Position numbers and translations under genes: made by a program. From Candidatus Caldarchaeum sp. (lineage in GTDB: Archaea; Thermoproteota; Nitrososphaeria_A; Caldarchaeales; Caldarchaeaceae), in assembly GCA_025054795.1 (NCBI GenBank), contig JANWZU010000165.1, positions 1 to 15,929 on the forward strand: a stretch of 15,929 nt of DNA. The letters are read 5' to 3'. Shown in pieces: positions 1 to 7,106 of this stretch. The notes under the pieces were generated by a model. It was given only the letters and a program-made list of their open reading frames with translations. It made no database searches and was not told the origin of the DNA. Each line of letters opens with the position of its first letter. Positions within the stretch are counted from its first letter, which is position 1.

Positions 1-2
1 CG

Positions 3-2759
3 AGTGAGTGGCTGGGTCTCTGGCTAGACTACGATAACGCCTACGAAACCCGTAGAGAAGAATACATGGAGCACATATGGTACCTTCTGGCGAAGGCCTA
101 CGAAAGCGGCGACCTTGTAGAAAGCCATCGGGTCGTACCAACATGCCCCCACTGTGAGACGGCCCTGTCCCAGCACGAGATGGCCCAAGGCTACGAGGAA
201 GTCTCAGACCCATCTATCTACGTCAAAATACCGTTAGAGGAAGGAGGATACGTTATAATCTGGACTACGACACCTTGGACTCTGCCGGGAAACGAGGCTG
301 TCGCCGTGGCCGCCGAAGCTAGGTACGCCGAGATTGAGGTGGGGGGTGAGTCGTGGTTTGTGGCTGAAAAACTGCTTGAAAGGTTCGCCTCTGAAACCGG
401 TCTAGATAACATCCGCGTGAAAAGGTTCGTCGGAGGAAGCTCCTTAGCCGGTAAGAGGTATATTCATCCGTTGGCTGAGGAAGTATCTATCCATAAAAAC
501 CACGTCCATAAACTCATCCCCTCGGAACATGTTTCTCTCGAGGAGGGCAGCGGCTTCGTCCACATAGCACCCGCCCACGGCCCCGAAGACTTCAGCCTTG
601 GGCTGAGGCACGGCCTCCCTATTTTCTGCCCAGTCTCCACGTCTGGAAAATTCACCGAGGAAGGAGGCTCATACAACGGCTTAAGCGTGGAGGCCGCCTC
701 CGAGAGGGTGATAAAGGACCTTGAGCGGAAGAAGCTGCTTGTAAAAAGTGGCGAGATTGTTCACAGCTATCCGCACTGCTGGAGATGCGGCACAAAGCTC
801 GTCTACCTAGCCAGCGTCCAGTGGTACTTGAAGGTTGACAAGATAAAGGAAAAGATGATAGAGGGAAACAAGAAGGTCAAGTGGTGGCCCGAATGGGCTG
901 GAACAAACCGTTTCGGCGACTGGCTTATCAACGCACAGGACTGGTGCATTTCACGCAGCAAGATATGGGGAACTCCGTTGAACGTGTGGAGATGCGAATC
1001 ATGCGGCTTCAAAAAAGTCGTGGAGTCGAGGAAGCAGCTTGAAGAAGCTGTTGAAAAACCAGCCGTCAGAAGGATGCACAGACCTTGGGTAGACATGTAC
1101 GTGTTCAGATGCGGGCAGTGCGGCGGAATGATGAAGAGGATTCCCTTCGTCCTTGACACTTGGCTTGACTCAGGCGTTGCCTTCTTCGCAAGCGTCAACG
1201 CCTTGAGCTCTCCCCAGCTTTTCGAAAAACTGTATCCCTACGATTTTGTCACGGAGGCGATGGACCAGACGAGGGGCTGGTTCTACACGCTTCTCTTCAC
1301 CTCGACCATGCTGAGAGGTGTTCCACCTTACAAGTCGGTGCTCAACCAAGGGCATGTGCTGGACGAGTTCGGCAAAAAGATGTCCAAATCCCGTGGAAAC
1401 GTGGTATGGGCTGAAGATGCCTTTGAACTGTATGGAGCAGACCCGCTAAGGCTTTACCTATCAAGCAAAGCAGAGGTCTGGGACACCATAAACTTCGTTC
1501 CGTCTGAAGTCCATCGTATAGCTGAAGACCTCAACATCCTGTGGAACATATTCATCTTCGCATCGACATACGCAAAGATAGACAACTTCAACCCACGCAC
1601 ACACCTGCTTGAAAATTATTTGGACGTCCTAAGGCCGGAGGATAGATGGATTTTAGCACGTGTGAACGATGTGGTGTCGAAGGTTTCCTCAAGCCTTGAG
1701 GAGATGGAGATACACAGAGCAATACGTGAAGTCCTTGGGTTCATAACTGAAGACCTAAGCAGAACATATCTACGCTCTGTAAGGAGGCTGGCTTGGACTG
1801 AGACGCAGACCCGTGAAAAGATGGCTGCCTACGCCTGCCTACACTACGTGCTGAAAAAAACACTTTTGGTGTTGGCTGTTTTCGCTCCGTTCGTCTCAGA
1901 AGCTTTGTATGATTTGGTGAGGGACGAAGACTCACGTGCTAGTATACATTTAGAGAAGTGGCCTGAGCCAGACACTCGCTTCATGAACGAAAGGCTCGTC
2001 GAGGACATGGCGGTAGCTCGAAACGTACTCACAGCGATTTTAGCAGCTCGTCAGCGAGGCGGTAGAAAACTTCGCTCACCTGTCCATAAGATTACAGTTG
2101 TCCCGAGAAACCTAAAAGCTTATGAAGCCATCAAAACATACTGGAGCTTCGTCAAAGAGTCGGCTAACACAGAACAGCTTGAACTGCTCGAGCCCGGTCA
2201 GGTGTTCAAGGATATTAGGCTGGTTGCTGAAGTCGACCTCTCCCAAGCGGGACCGAGGGTAGGGCGCAGGCTTCCTTTACTTCTAGAATATCTCAAGAAA
2301 GCCGACGGCTTTCAGCTGAAAGACCAGCTCGAAAGAGAAGGTGGGCTGAAGATAACGCTGATGGATGAACAGTACTTCCTGCCAAGCAGCTACTTCAGCT
2401 TTAAGAAAATACTGCCCGAAAAATTCTCCACCGCTGAAAACGAACATGCGGAGATATACGTAGACTTGACGGTATCTGAAGAGCTGGAAGCGATGTCGGC
2501 TGCTAAGGAAGTCATAAGAAGGGTGCAAGTTATGAGGAAGGAGGCCAACCTAGACGTTCTGAGCAAAATCGAGTGTGTCGTCCAGTCTGACGACGACGAC
2601 TTTCTTAATCATCTTAGACGTATGAAACCGTTTATAGAGGAGGAGACAAGGTCTACCATGGAGTTCACAAGCTTAAAAACACCAATGCCCTCTGAATACT
2701 TTTCGAGAGAGTGGGATGTCGACGGAGTTTTTGTGAAAATAGGTTTCAGCCGTCGGTAA
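3..2759 (+). CDS. ileS: Isoleucyl-tRNA synthetase, C-terminal part (5' end outside window)
   Basis: Charges tRNA-Ile with isoleucine in the cytoplasm (class I aminoacyl-tRNA synthetase) and edits mischarged valine. The frame is open from position 3, reading SEWLGLWLDYDNAYETRREEY before the first ATG at 66, so the true start and the HIGH motif lie upstream of the window; about 918 residues are visible. Seen in order: a CxxC zinc pair at 144-155; the editing-domain signature TTTPWTLPGNE at 264-296; GSGFVHIAPAHGPEDF at 546-593, the second editing motif; a CWRC knuckle near 777; the DWCISR..IWGTP motif at 939-977; CxxC pairs near 994 and 1114 flanking the HRPWVD stretch, as in archaeal and eukaryotic enzymes; DTWLDSGV just after; and an intact KMSKS loop at 1377-1391. 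An anticodon-binding helical domain and a C-terminal extension follow. The nearest alternative, ValRS or LeuRS, is less likely because the zinc-site layout and the KMSKS context are of IleRS type. Confidence 0.95.
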   Translation, partial: SEWLGLWLDYDNAYETRREEYMEHIWYLLAKAYESGDLVESHRVVPTCPHCETALSQHEMAQGYEEVSDPSIYVKIPLEEGGYVIIWTTTPWTLPGNEAVAVAAEARYAEIEVGGESWFVAEKLLERFASETGLDNIRVKRFVGGSSLAGKRYIHPLAEEVSIHKNHVHKLIPSEHVSLEEGSGFVHIAPAHGPEDFSLGLRHGLPIFCPVSTSGKFTEEGGSYNGLSVEAASERVIKDLERKKLLVKSGEIVHSYPHCWRCGTKLVYLASVQWYLKVDKIKEKMIEGNKKVKWWPEWAGTNRFGDWLINAQDWCISRSKIWGTPLNVWRCESCGFKKVVESRKQLEEAVEKPAVRRMHRPWVDMYVFRCGQCGGMMKRIPFVLDTWLDSGVAFFASVNALSSPQLFEKLYPYDFVTEAMDQTRGWFYTLLFTSTMLRGVPPYKSVLNQGHVLDEFGKKMSKSRGNVVWAEDAFELYGADPLRLYLSSKAEVWDTINFVPSEVHRIAEDLNILWNIFIFASTYAKIDNFNPRTHLLENYLDVLRPEDRWILARVNDVVSKVSSSLEEMEIHRAIREVLGFITEDLSRTYLRSVRRLAWTETQTREKMAAYACLHYVLKKTLLVLAVFAPFVSEALYDLVRDEDSRASIHLEKWPEPDTRFMNERLVEDMAVARNVLTAILAARQRGGRKLRSPVHKITVVPRNLKAYEAIKTYWSFVKESANTEQLELLEPGQVFKDIRLVAEVDLSQAGPRVGRRLPLLLEYLKKADGFQLKDQLEREGGLKITLMDEQYFLPSSYFSFKKILPEKFSTAENEHAEIYVDLTVSEELEAMSAAKEVIRRVQVMRKEANLDVLSKIECVVQSDDDDFLNHLRRMKPFIEEETRSTMEFTSLKTPMPSEYFSREWDVDGVFVKIGFSRR

Positions 2760-2761
2760 GA

Positions 2762-2769
2762 CTTATAAC
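2762..2769 (+). promoter_or_regulatory. Putative TATA box for the zinc-ribbon membrane protein gene
   Basis: CTTATAAC is centred about 28 nt before the ATG at 2794, the spacing expected for an archaeal A-box driving a leaderless or near-leaderless mRNA. No Shine-Dalgarno sequence precedes that ATG, which agrees with leaderless initiation. A short T run (2784-2788) may also help end ileS transcripts. Inferred from position only. Confidence 0.45.
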
Positions 2770-2793
2770 CGGCTTGTTTAGGCTTTTTACGAA

Positions 2794-3462
2794 ATGCCAA
2801 ATCCGAAGATAGGCGTTGTTCTAGGCGTCATGGGCGTCGCCATTGTCCTTCTGCCTATCCTTCTGCTCTTCGTGACAGGAGGGTTAGAATCACCTATCCA
2901 GCGGCTTTACGACACTCAGCTAATGCCGGGACTTCCCATGGGAGTGATAATCACGGCTGTCGGCGGGGCCGTAAGCGTTGTTGGACTAGTGCTTTTCATC
3001 AGGGGGATGAGGGCTCCTCCAGACTACACACATACACCTTCGGTCCCTAGGAGGCCTCATAGGATGTCCCGGCCGTCAAACGAGCTAAGAAGCATGGAAA
3101 GGGAGCTTGAGGAAATTCTCGAAGAGGAAAAACCCGCCATAGAGGTTCGGACTGTTCAGCCACGCAGTCAGCAGCAACCTCCGCCTACGCCTAGGCAGAC
3201 TCAGCCGCAGACTCAGCCACAGGCTTCAAACAGGACGATAACAGTCGTCACTCAGGGTGTAGACGAGGTCTGCAAAACATGTGGGGCTTTGAACGTGCTG
3301 GGTGCGAAAATGTGCAGCCAATGCGGCGGGGAGCTCTACAAGCCCGACCCAAAAGCTTTGCCATGCCCCGTTTGCGGAGCGCCGCTTGACGAAACCATGA
3401 AAGTAGGTGATAACATCGTCTGCACGGTTTGCTTCAGCGAGTTGAAGGTTGCTCAGGTTTAA
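2794..3462 (+). CDS. Membrane-anchored protein with two tandem C-terminal zinc ribbons, function unknown
   Basis: I do not recognise a named family. The 222-residue protein has two hydrophobic segments near the N-terminus (about residues 6-28 and 48-70). A basic and then acidic linker follows, including the charged probable helix ELRSMERELEEILEEEK (about 97-113), then a Pro/Gln-rich stretch (about 122-144). It ends in two cysteine modules: C160/C163 with C174/C177, and C191/C194 with C210/C213. Each is a CxxC...CxxC zinc ribbon of the rubredoxin-like type common in archaea. With a short outer loop (about 29-47), the simplest topology is a hairpin holding the ribbons in the cytoplasm. Zinc ribbons of this kind often bind nucleic acid or protein partners, but nothing here says which. 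The gene has its own putative TATA box 35 nt after ileS and sits before lsm, so a link to RNA or translation is possible but speculative. Confidence 0.8.
   Translation: MPNPKIGVVLGVMGVAIVLLPILLLFVTGGLESPIQRLYDTQLMPGLPMGVIITAVGGAVSVVGLVLFIRGMRAPPDYTHTPSVPRRPHRMSRPSNELRSMERELEEILEEEKPAIEVRTVQPRSQQQPPPTPRQTQPQTQPQASNRTITVVTQGVDEVCKTCGALNVLGAKMCSQCGGELYKPDPKALPCPVCGAPLDETMKVGDNIVCTVCFSELKVAQV
3196..3219 (+). repeat. Two tandem 12-bp units encoding a Gln-Pro repeat
   Basis: CAGACTCAGCCG is followed directly by CAGACTCAGCCA, differing only in the last base. The repeat is in frame and encodes QTQP twice within the flexible Pro/Gln-rich linker of the zinc-ribbon membrane protein. It probably arose by local duplication. 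Confidence 0.75.
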
Positions 3463-3469
3463 GGGTTAG

Positions 3470-3475
3470 TTAAAT
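3470..3475 (+). promoter_or_regulatory. Putative TATA box for the Lsm gene
   Basis: TTAAAT is centred about 26 nt before the TTG start at 3499, in the 36-nt gap after the zinc-ribbon gene. The spacing suits a leaderless transcript. Position-based inference. Confidence 0.4.
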
Positions 3476-3498
3476 GTATTGCTTATGGGGTATATGGA

Positions 3499-3729
3499 TT
3501 GGAGTCTGCTAAGCCTCTGACAACCATTATGAGGAACATCAACAAGCCGGTGAGGGTTTTCCTTAAGAACGACTTGAGATACGAGGGGATGATGGTTGAA
3601 TGCGACGGCTACATGAACTTGCTGCTGGAGCACGCCGTAGAATATCAGGGCGAGAGCAAGACAGCGGGCTATCCGAAGGTGTTGATTAGGGGCAACAACA
3701 TAATGTATCTGGTGCTTGGGGAGAAATAA
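3499..3729 (+). CDS. Lsm (Sm-like archaeal) RNA-binding protein
   Basis: A small Sm-fold protein of 76 residues, the usual size for archaeal SmAPs, which assemble into six- or seven-membered rings that bind U-rich RNA. Both Sm motifs are visible. Sm1 (about residues 18-50) carries D36-G-Y-M39-N40, and Sm2 contains the I63-R64-G-N-N67 signature whose Arg and Asn line the RNA-binding pocket in this family. The start chosen is TTG at 3499: there is no in-frame ATG or GTG between it and the preceding in-frame stop (3460-3462), and an ATG at 3494 is out of frame. The protein would otherwise begin at Met11 and lose its N-terminal helix. The gene lies just before the SAM synthetase gene, which has its own probable promoter. 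Targets in the cell cannot be read from the sequence. Confidence 0.9.
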   Translation: MESAKPLTTIMRNINKPVRVFLKNDLRYEGMMVECDGYMNLLLEHAVEYQGESKTAGYPKVLIRGNNIMYLVLGEK

Positions 3730-3759
3730 CACTGTTTAAGTGGTTATCTGTTTGAGAAG

Positions 3760-3767
3760 TTAATATT
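3760..3767 (+). promoter_or_regulatory. Putative TATA box for the SAM synthetase gene
   Basis: TTAATATT lies about 38 nt before the TTG start at 3802. Transcription would begin near 3790, leaving a short leader that just contains the GGTGAG ribosome-binding site. Inferred from spacing and composition. Confidence 0.45.
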
Positions 3768-3789
3768 TGACCATTCGATTCGTTGCCGT

Positions 3790-3795
3790 GGTGAG
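3790..3795 (+). promoter_or_regulatory. Ribosome-binding site fixing the TTG start of the SAM synthetase gene
   Basis: GGTGAG is complementary in its GGTGA part to the archaeal 16S rRNA 3' end and is separated from the TTG at 3802 by 6 nt. The next in-frame candidates are poorer, so this site supports the TTG start. Confidence 0.6.
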
Positions 3796-3801
3796 CTGCG
3801 A

Positions 3802-5028
3802 TTGGTTTCCTACGTCTCTGTTGAGCCTCTAGACAAAACTCCTGTCGACCAGCAGGAGATTGAGATGGTAGAGAGAAAGGGCCTTGGACATCCAGACTAC
3901 ATCATAGACAGCGCATGCGAGGAAGCCTCTGTTATGCTTTCGCATTACTACTTGAAAGAGTTCGGAAGGGTTCTTCACCACAACGTCGACAAGGGTTTGC
4001 TCGTTGGCGGAAGGGCGTACAACACCTTCGGCTACGGAAGGCTCGACGAGAGAATCACAATCATAGTAGCCGGCCGTGCATCGACTACTGTGAGGACGCA
4101 TGACGGCGTTGTCAGCGTTCCCTACAAGAAAATTATAGAGGATGCGGTCAGGTCGATGATTAAAAGAAACTTCCGCTTCCTCGACTTCGACTCACACATC
4201 CAGCTTGAGGTGAGAGTTAGGGAGAGCAGCCCAGACCTCAAGGCCGTTGTGGAGAGCAGCAGCGACATGCCTCTAGCCAACGACACATCCTACGGCGTGG
4301 CTTTCTACCCGTTGACGCCGCTTGAAACGCTGGTCTACAACACAGAGAGGCACCTCAACTCCCAAGCCTTCAAGTCGAAAGTAAGAGAAAGCGGGGAGGA
4401 TGTGAAGGTCATGGGTCTCAGAAAAGGGAGGCGAATAACTCTGACGATTGCCGACGGCATAGTCAGCACCTTGACGAAGGACAGAGACCATTACATCGCA
4501 GTTAAACAGGCAATCAAGTCGGAGGTCGAAGACTTGGCGTCGAAACTGGCTCCTGACAACGAGGTCTCTGTGCATGTGAACACGGCTGACAAGTACGGGA
4601 CAGTCGGAGGTGAGGAAATTTACTATCTGACTTTCACCGGTACCTCGGCCGAGCACGGGGACGACGGCAACACAGGCAGAGGCAACAGAGCCAACGGACT
4701 GATAACCCCCAACCGCCAGATGTCGCTCGAGGCAACCGCAGGCAAAAACCCCATCTCCCACGTCGGAAAAATTTACAACGTTCTCGCAGGCCTAACAGCA
4801 AAAAGAATATACGAGGAGACAGGGAGGATGAGAGAGGTTTACGTAAGAATCCTGAGTCAGATAGACACGCCGATAAACAAACCGCTGACAGTTTCGGTTC
4901 AAGCGATTCCTTTGGACAAGTTTGACCAGAGCCTCGTAAGGGACGTCGAGCAGATAGTTATGGACGAAGTGGGCAACGTCAGAAGGGTCACGGAGCTGAT
5001 TCTCTCTAGGTCTGTCTCGCTTTTCTAG
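3802..5028 (+). CDS. mat: S-adenosylmethionine synthetase, archaeal type
   Basis: Makes S-adenosylmethionine from methionine and ATP in the cytoplasm, supplying methyltransferases and radical-SAM enzymes such as Elp3 encoded nearby. The 408-residue length matches the archaeal MAT family, which is very diverged from bacterial MetK. Conserved stretches seen: ERKGLGHPDYIIDSACE (about 24-40), HHNVDKGLLVGG (59-70), a glycine/asparagine-rich segment GDDGNTGRGNRANG (about 286-299) and the GKNPISHVGKIYN motif shortly after. Translation begins at TTG 3802, supported by GGTGAG 6 nt upstream and by family-like residues right from the start (VSVEPLDKTPVDQQEIEMVE). The gene ends in CTAG, where its stop interlocks with that of the convergent nucS gene (4-nt overlap). 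The sequence looks intact. Confidence 0.96.
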   Translation: MVSYVSVEPLDKTPVDQQEIEMVERKGLGHPDYIIDSACEEASVMLSHYYLKEFGRVLHHNVDKGLLVGGRAYNTFGYGRLDERITIIVAGRASTTVRTHDGVVSVPYKKIIEDAVRSMIKRNFRFLDFDSHIQLEVRVRESSPDLKAVVESSSDMPLANDTSYGVAFYPLTPLETLVYNTERHLNSQAFKSKVRESGEDVKVMGLRKGRRITLTIADGIVSTLTKDRDHYIAVKQAIKSEVEDLASKLAPDNEVSVHVNTADKYGTVGGEEIYYLTFTGTSAEHGDDGNTGRGNRANGLITPNRQMSLEATAGKNPISHVGKIYNVLAGLTAKRIYEETGRMREVYVRILSQIDTPINKPLTVSVQAIPLDKFDQSLVRDVEQIVMDEVGNVRRVTELILSRSVSLF

Positions 5029-5747
5029 AGATATGCGTCGAGGCCTTTCTTTTTCCTAATCACCTGCATGCATTTCTTGGGGGTTAGGCATTTGAACTCT
5101 ATCTTAGACCCAGCCATCTCAGCCCTAGCTGTCTTGGTTGCTGAGGGTGCTGCGAGTATGCCTCTGGGTCTTTTCCCAAACTCCCTCTCCAACACATCGA
5201 GGTAGTTCATCAGCTGTTTGACATCATCCCTTGTTGCTGTGCGCCTCTTCAGCTCGACGGCAACCAGCCTCCCTTCTCTGTCGACGCCCAGCACATCAAC
5301 CCTCCCAGCTTCTCGCACGTAGCGCTCATCCTCCATGGGCGTGAATCCCTCCTCTATCAGGCTTGGCTCAGCAAGCAAAGCCATCTTCATCTCCTCCTCG
5401 GAGGCGTACATCTCGAACAGGGCTTCGTCGCTCAGCTTGAACAAGGTTAAAGAAGGTTCTTTGGTGAACCTTATCCTAAGAACCTCGTCGCCGTTCGTAG
5501 CCGTGACGACAGTCAACCCCTCCTCCTTCTTGAACTCTATGGCTGAGCCGGAGGGCTGCCAGTTGACAGGCTCGTGGCCCGTGGGTCTGTGGACAAGTAT
5601 GCTTCTGTCTCTCTTTATTATCACTAGCCTTTCTCCTTCTCCAAGCCTAGAAGCTCCTCTGCCCTCGTAAACAACCTCGCACGGCCCTGCCATCACTATT
5701 ACCTCGCCTTTTGCCAACGCTTTCCTAGCCTCTTCTACGGCTGGCAT
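5025..5747 (-). CDS. nucS: Mismatch-specific endonuclease EndoMS/NucS
   Basis: A RecB-like nuclease of 240 residues, the standard length. In Thermococcus and in actinobacteria, members of this family cut both strands at mismatched bases and provide a MutS/MutL-independent mismatch repair route; Pyrococcus NucS was first described on branched DNA. The N-terminal half (about 1-120) is the DNA-binding and dimerisation domain. The C-terminal nuclease core has G148-R-V-D151, E165-L-K167 and Q178-x-x-x-Y182, matching the family's D, E-x-K and Q active-site pattern, so catalysis should be intact. The last residues, GLDAYL, resemble a minimal PCNA-binding tail, but this is only suggestive. The ATG at 5745-5747 lies 3 nt after the stop of the GT39 gene, placing nucS last in the minus-strand operon. 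No MutS or MutL gene is visible in this window. Confidence 0.94.
   Translation of the reverse strand: MPAVEEARKALAKGEVIVMAGPCEVVYEGRGASRLGEGERLVIIKRDRSILVHRPTGHEPVNWQPSGSAIEFKKEEGLTVVTATNGDEVLRIRFTKEPSLTLFKLSDEALFEMYASEEEMKMALLAEPSLIEEGFTPMEDERYVREAGRVDVLGVDREGRLVAVELKRRTATRDDVKQLMNYLDVLEREFGKRPRGILAAPSATKTARAEMAGSKIEFKCLTPKKCMQVIRKKKGLDAYL
5044..5056 (+). terminator. Possible T-rich terminator for the SAM synthetase transcript
   Basis: A pyrimidine stretch with runs of three and five T begins 16 nt after the mat stop, as archaeal T-tract termination would require. It also encodes the lysine-rich C-terminal end of NucS on the other strand, so it may simply reflect that protein sequence. Confidence 0.25.
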
Positions 5748-5750
5748 GCT

Positions 5751-7106
5751 CTATCTCGGCAGGTTGAGTAGCTCGAGGATTTGGATGTAGGTGTCTGACT
5801 TGACGGGGAAGTAGATGAAGAACCAAACTATCTGTATTACGGCTACACCCCATACAACCACCTTGGAGAACTTGTCGTCCGAGAGCACAAGAGGAAGGCC
5901 GACTGCCAGAGCTGGCAGTGTAGGCAGGAAGTAGAATGTGTAGACGTAGCGGTTGAGCAGATGGGCCAGCAGGAAGTAGGGCCCGTATCCGAACAGCATC
6001 CACGAGAAGATGAAGGCTTGCTGGCTGTCTTTGCCACGTGTGCGGACGGTGTTGTAGGCTGTGATTGCTAGGACTAGGCCTGTTGTCCACCAAGCCGGGC
6101 TGTATATCCCCCAGTAGGCTACAGGATGCCAAGACCTGTCTCCAGAGGATACAGTCACGAGGTGGTAGGGAGCTGGTGAGAAAGGAGAAATGGGGGATAT
6201 CCAGCTCAGGGGCAGGTCTATGACCGTTCTCTTCCCGTCGGAGTCTATTACTGTGCATCTCAGCGGTAGCTGAAACTCTTTACAGTCATACCTTAGCTGG
6301 CTGTGGTAGGAGATCATGTAGTCGAGGTGGGCGAACGGGTTGTTGAAGGCCCTGAAACCGTAGTCGTAGGCAGCTATTCCGGCTATAGACACGGCTAACA
6401 TGATTATCACGGTTTTTTCGAAGGCGGGCGACCACTCCGCAACCGCATCCATCAGCTTTCCTCTCTTCGAATACGCCACTAAAAGTAGGTAGGCCACAAG
6501 GGCGACGATGTTGAACAGCACGGCTGTTTTACACAGAAAGGCTAGCGCCAGCAAGGCTGCGGCTGCTGAATACCTGCTTTTCAGGAAGAGCCAAGTGCCA
6601 GCCACCAGAAAGAACATGGCGGGCCCGTCGAGCATAGCTATAGAACCTATGTTGAACAGCATCACGTCTGTGGCTATGAATATGGTGGCTAGGAGAGTTA
6701 GGTCTCTACGGCGTGTGAGATGCCAGGCTATCAGGGTTGTGAACGAGGCTGCGGCTGAAGAAAGGATGGCCGGTGCCAGCCTCCAGCCCACAGGGTTGTC
6801 GCCGAAGGCAATCATGGAGGCGGCTACCAAAAGCTTTGAAAGAGGCGGATGCTCGTGGTTCGTAGATACTCCTCTCAGCAGCTTCCTGACGGCCGGAACA
6901 TAGTGGGCTTCGTCGAACACGAACCCGCATTCGATTGGGAAGCCTCCTGAAGACGGTTCTATGCAGTTGTCGACGGATGTCGTAGGAGAGGGCGTGTTGA
7001 TGATAGCAAGCCTGAGAATCAGGAGGATGAGGAAGACGGCTATGGCTATTCTGTGGCTGAACTCAAGCCTATGAAACGCTGTGCTGATTGTTTTCTGAAC
7101 AGTCAA
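5751..7106 (-). CDS. GT39-like (PMT family) membrane glycosyltransferase
   Basis: An integral membrane GT-C glycosyltransferase of 451 residues, probably moving a sugar (mannose in the PMT family) from a polyprenyl-phosphate donor to protein or lipid on the outer face of the membrane. Counting from the TTG start, a first membrane segment lies at about 19-38. An external loop follows with FDEAHY (64-69), holding the Asp-Glu pair typical of GT-C/PMT enzymes, then EHPPLSK (85-91) and MLDGP (158-162), all recognisable PMT signatures. Many hydrophobic helices follow. Two cysteines (48 and 60) flank the catalytic-loop entry, and another pair lies in the large central loop, so disulfides are possible. 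I chose TTG at 7106: it has AGGTG 6 nt upstream and overlaps the elp3 stop as TTGA. Upstream GTG codons at 7130 and 7115 would run deeper into elp3. Donor and acceptor are not known. Confidence 0.88.
   Translation of the reverse strand: MTVQKTISTAFHRLEFSHRIAIAVFLILLILRLAIINTPSPTTSVDNCIEPSSGGFPIECGFVFDEAHYVPAVRKLLRGVSTNHEHPPLSKLLVAASMIAFGDNPVGWRLAPAILSSAAASFTTLIAWHLTRRRDLTLLATIFIATDVMLFNIGSIAMLDGPAMFFLVAGTWLFLKSRYSAAAALLALAFLCKTAVLFNIVALVAYLLLVAYSKRGKLMDAVAEWSPAFEKTVIIMLAVSIAGIAAYDYGFRAFNNPFAHLDYMISYHSQLRYDCKEFQLPLRCTVIDSDGKRTVIDLPLSWISPISPFSPAPYHLVTVSSGDRSWHPVAYWGIYSPAWWTTGLVLAITAYNTVRTRGKDSQQAFIFSWMLFGYGPYFLLAHLLNRYVYTFYFLPTLPALAVGLPLVLSDDKFSKVVVWGVAVIQIVWFFIYFPVKSDTYIQILELLNLPR

Noticed and set aside
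3730..3801. Possible small RNA or riboswitch before the SAM synthetase gene
   Set aside because: The 72-nt gap holds a TATA-like element and a ribosome-binding site only. I found no C/D-box pair, no stable long hairpin and no known SAM-riboswitch core, and the probable leader is only about 12 nt.
4273..4761. A 162-residue minus-strand open frame opposite mat
   Set aside because: It lies fully within the conserved SAM synthetase gene and shows no protein-like motif; the cysteine/valine-rich composition is typical of antisense translation.
5725..6258. A 177-residue minus-strand frame overlapping the GT39 gene in another frame
   Set aside because: Rich in Ser, Arg and Pro with no domain, and in conflict with the PMT-family frame that carries conserved motifs and membrane helices.
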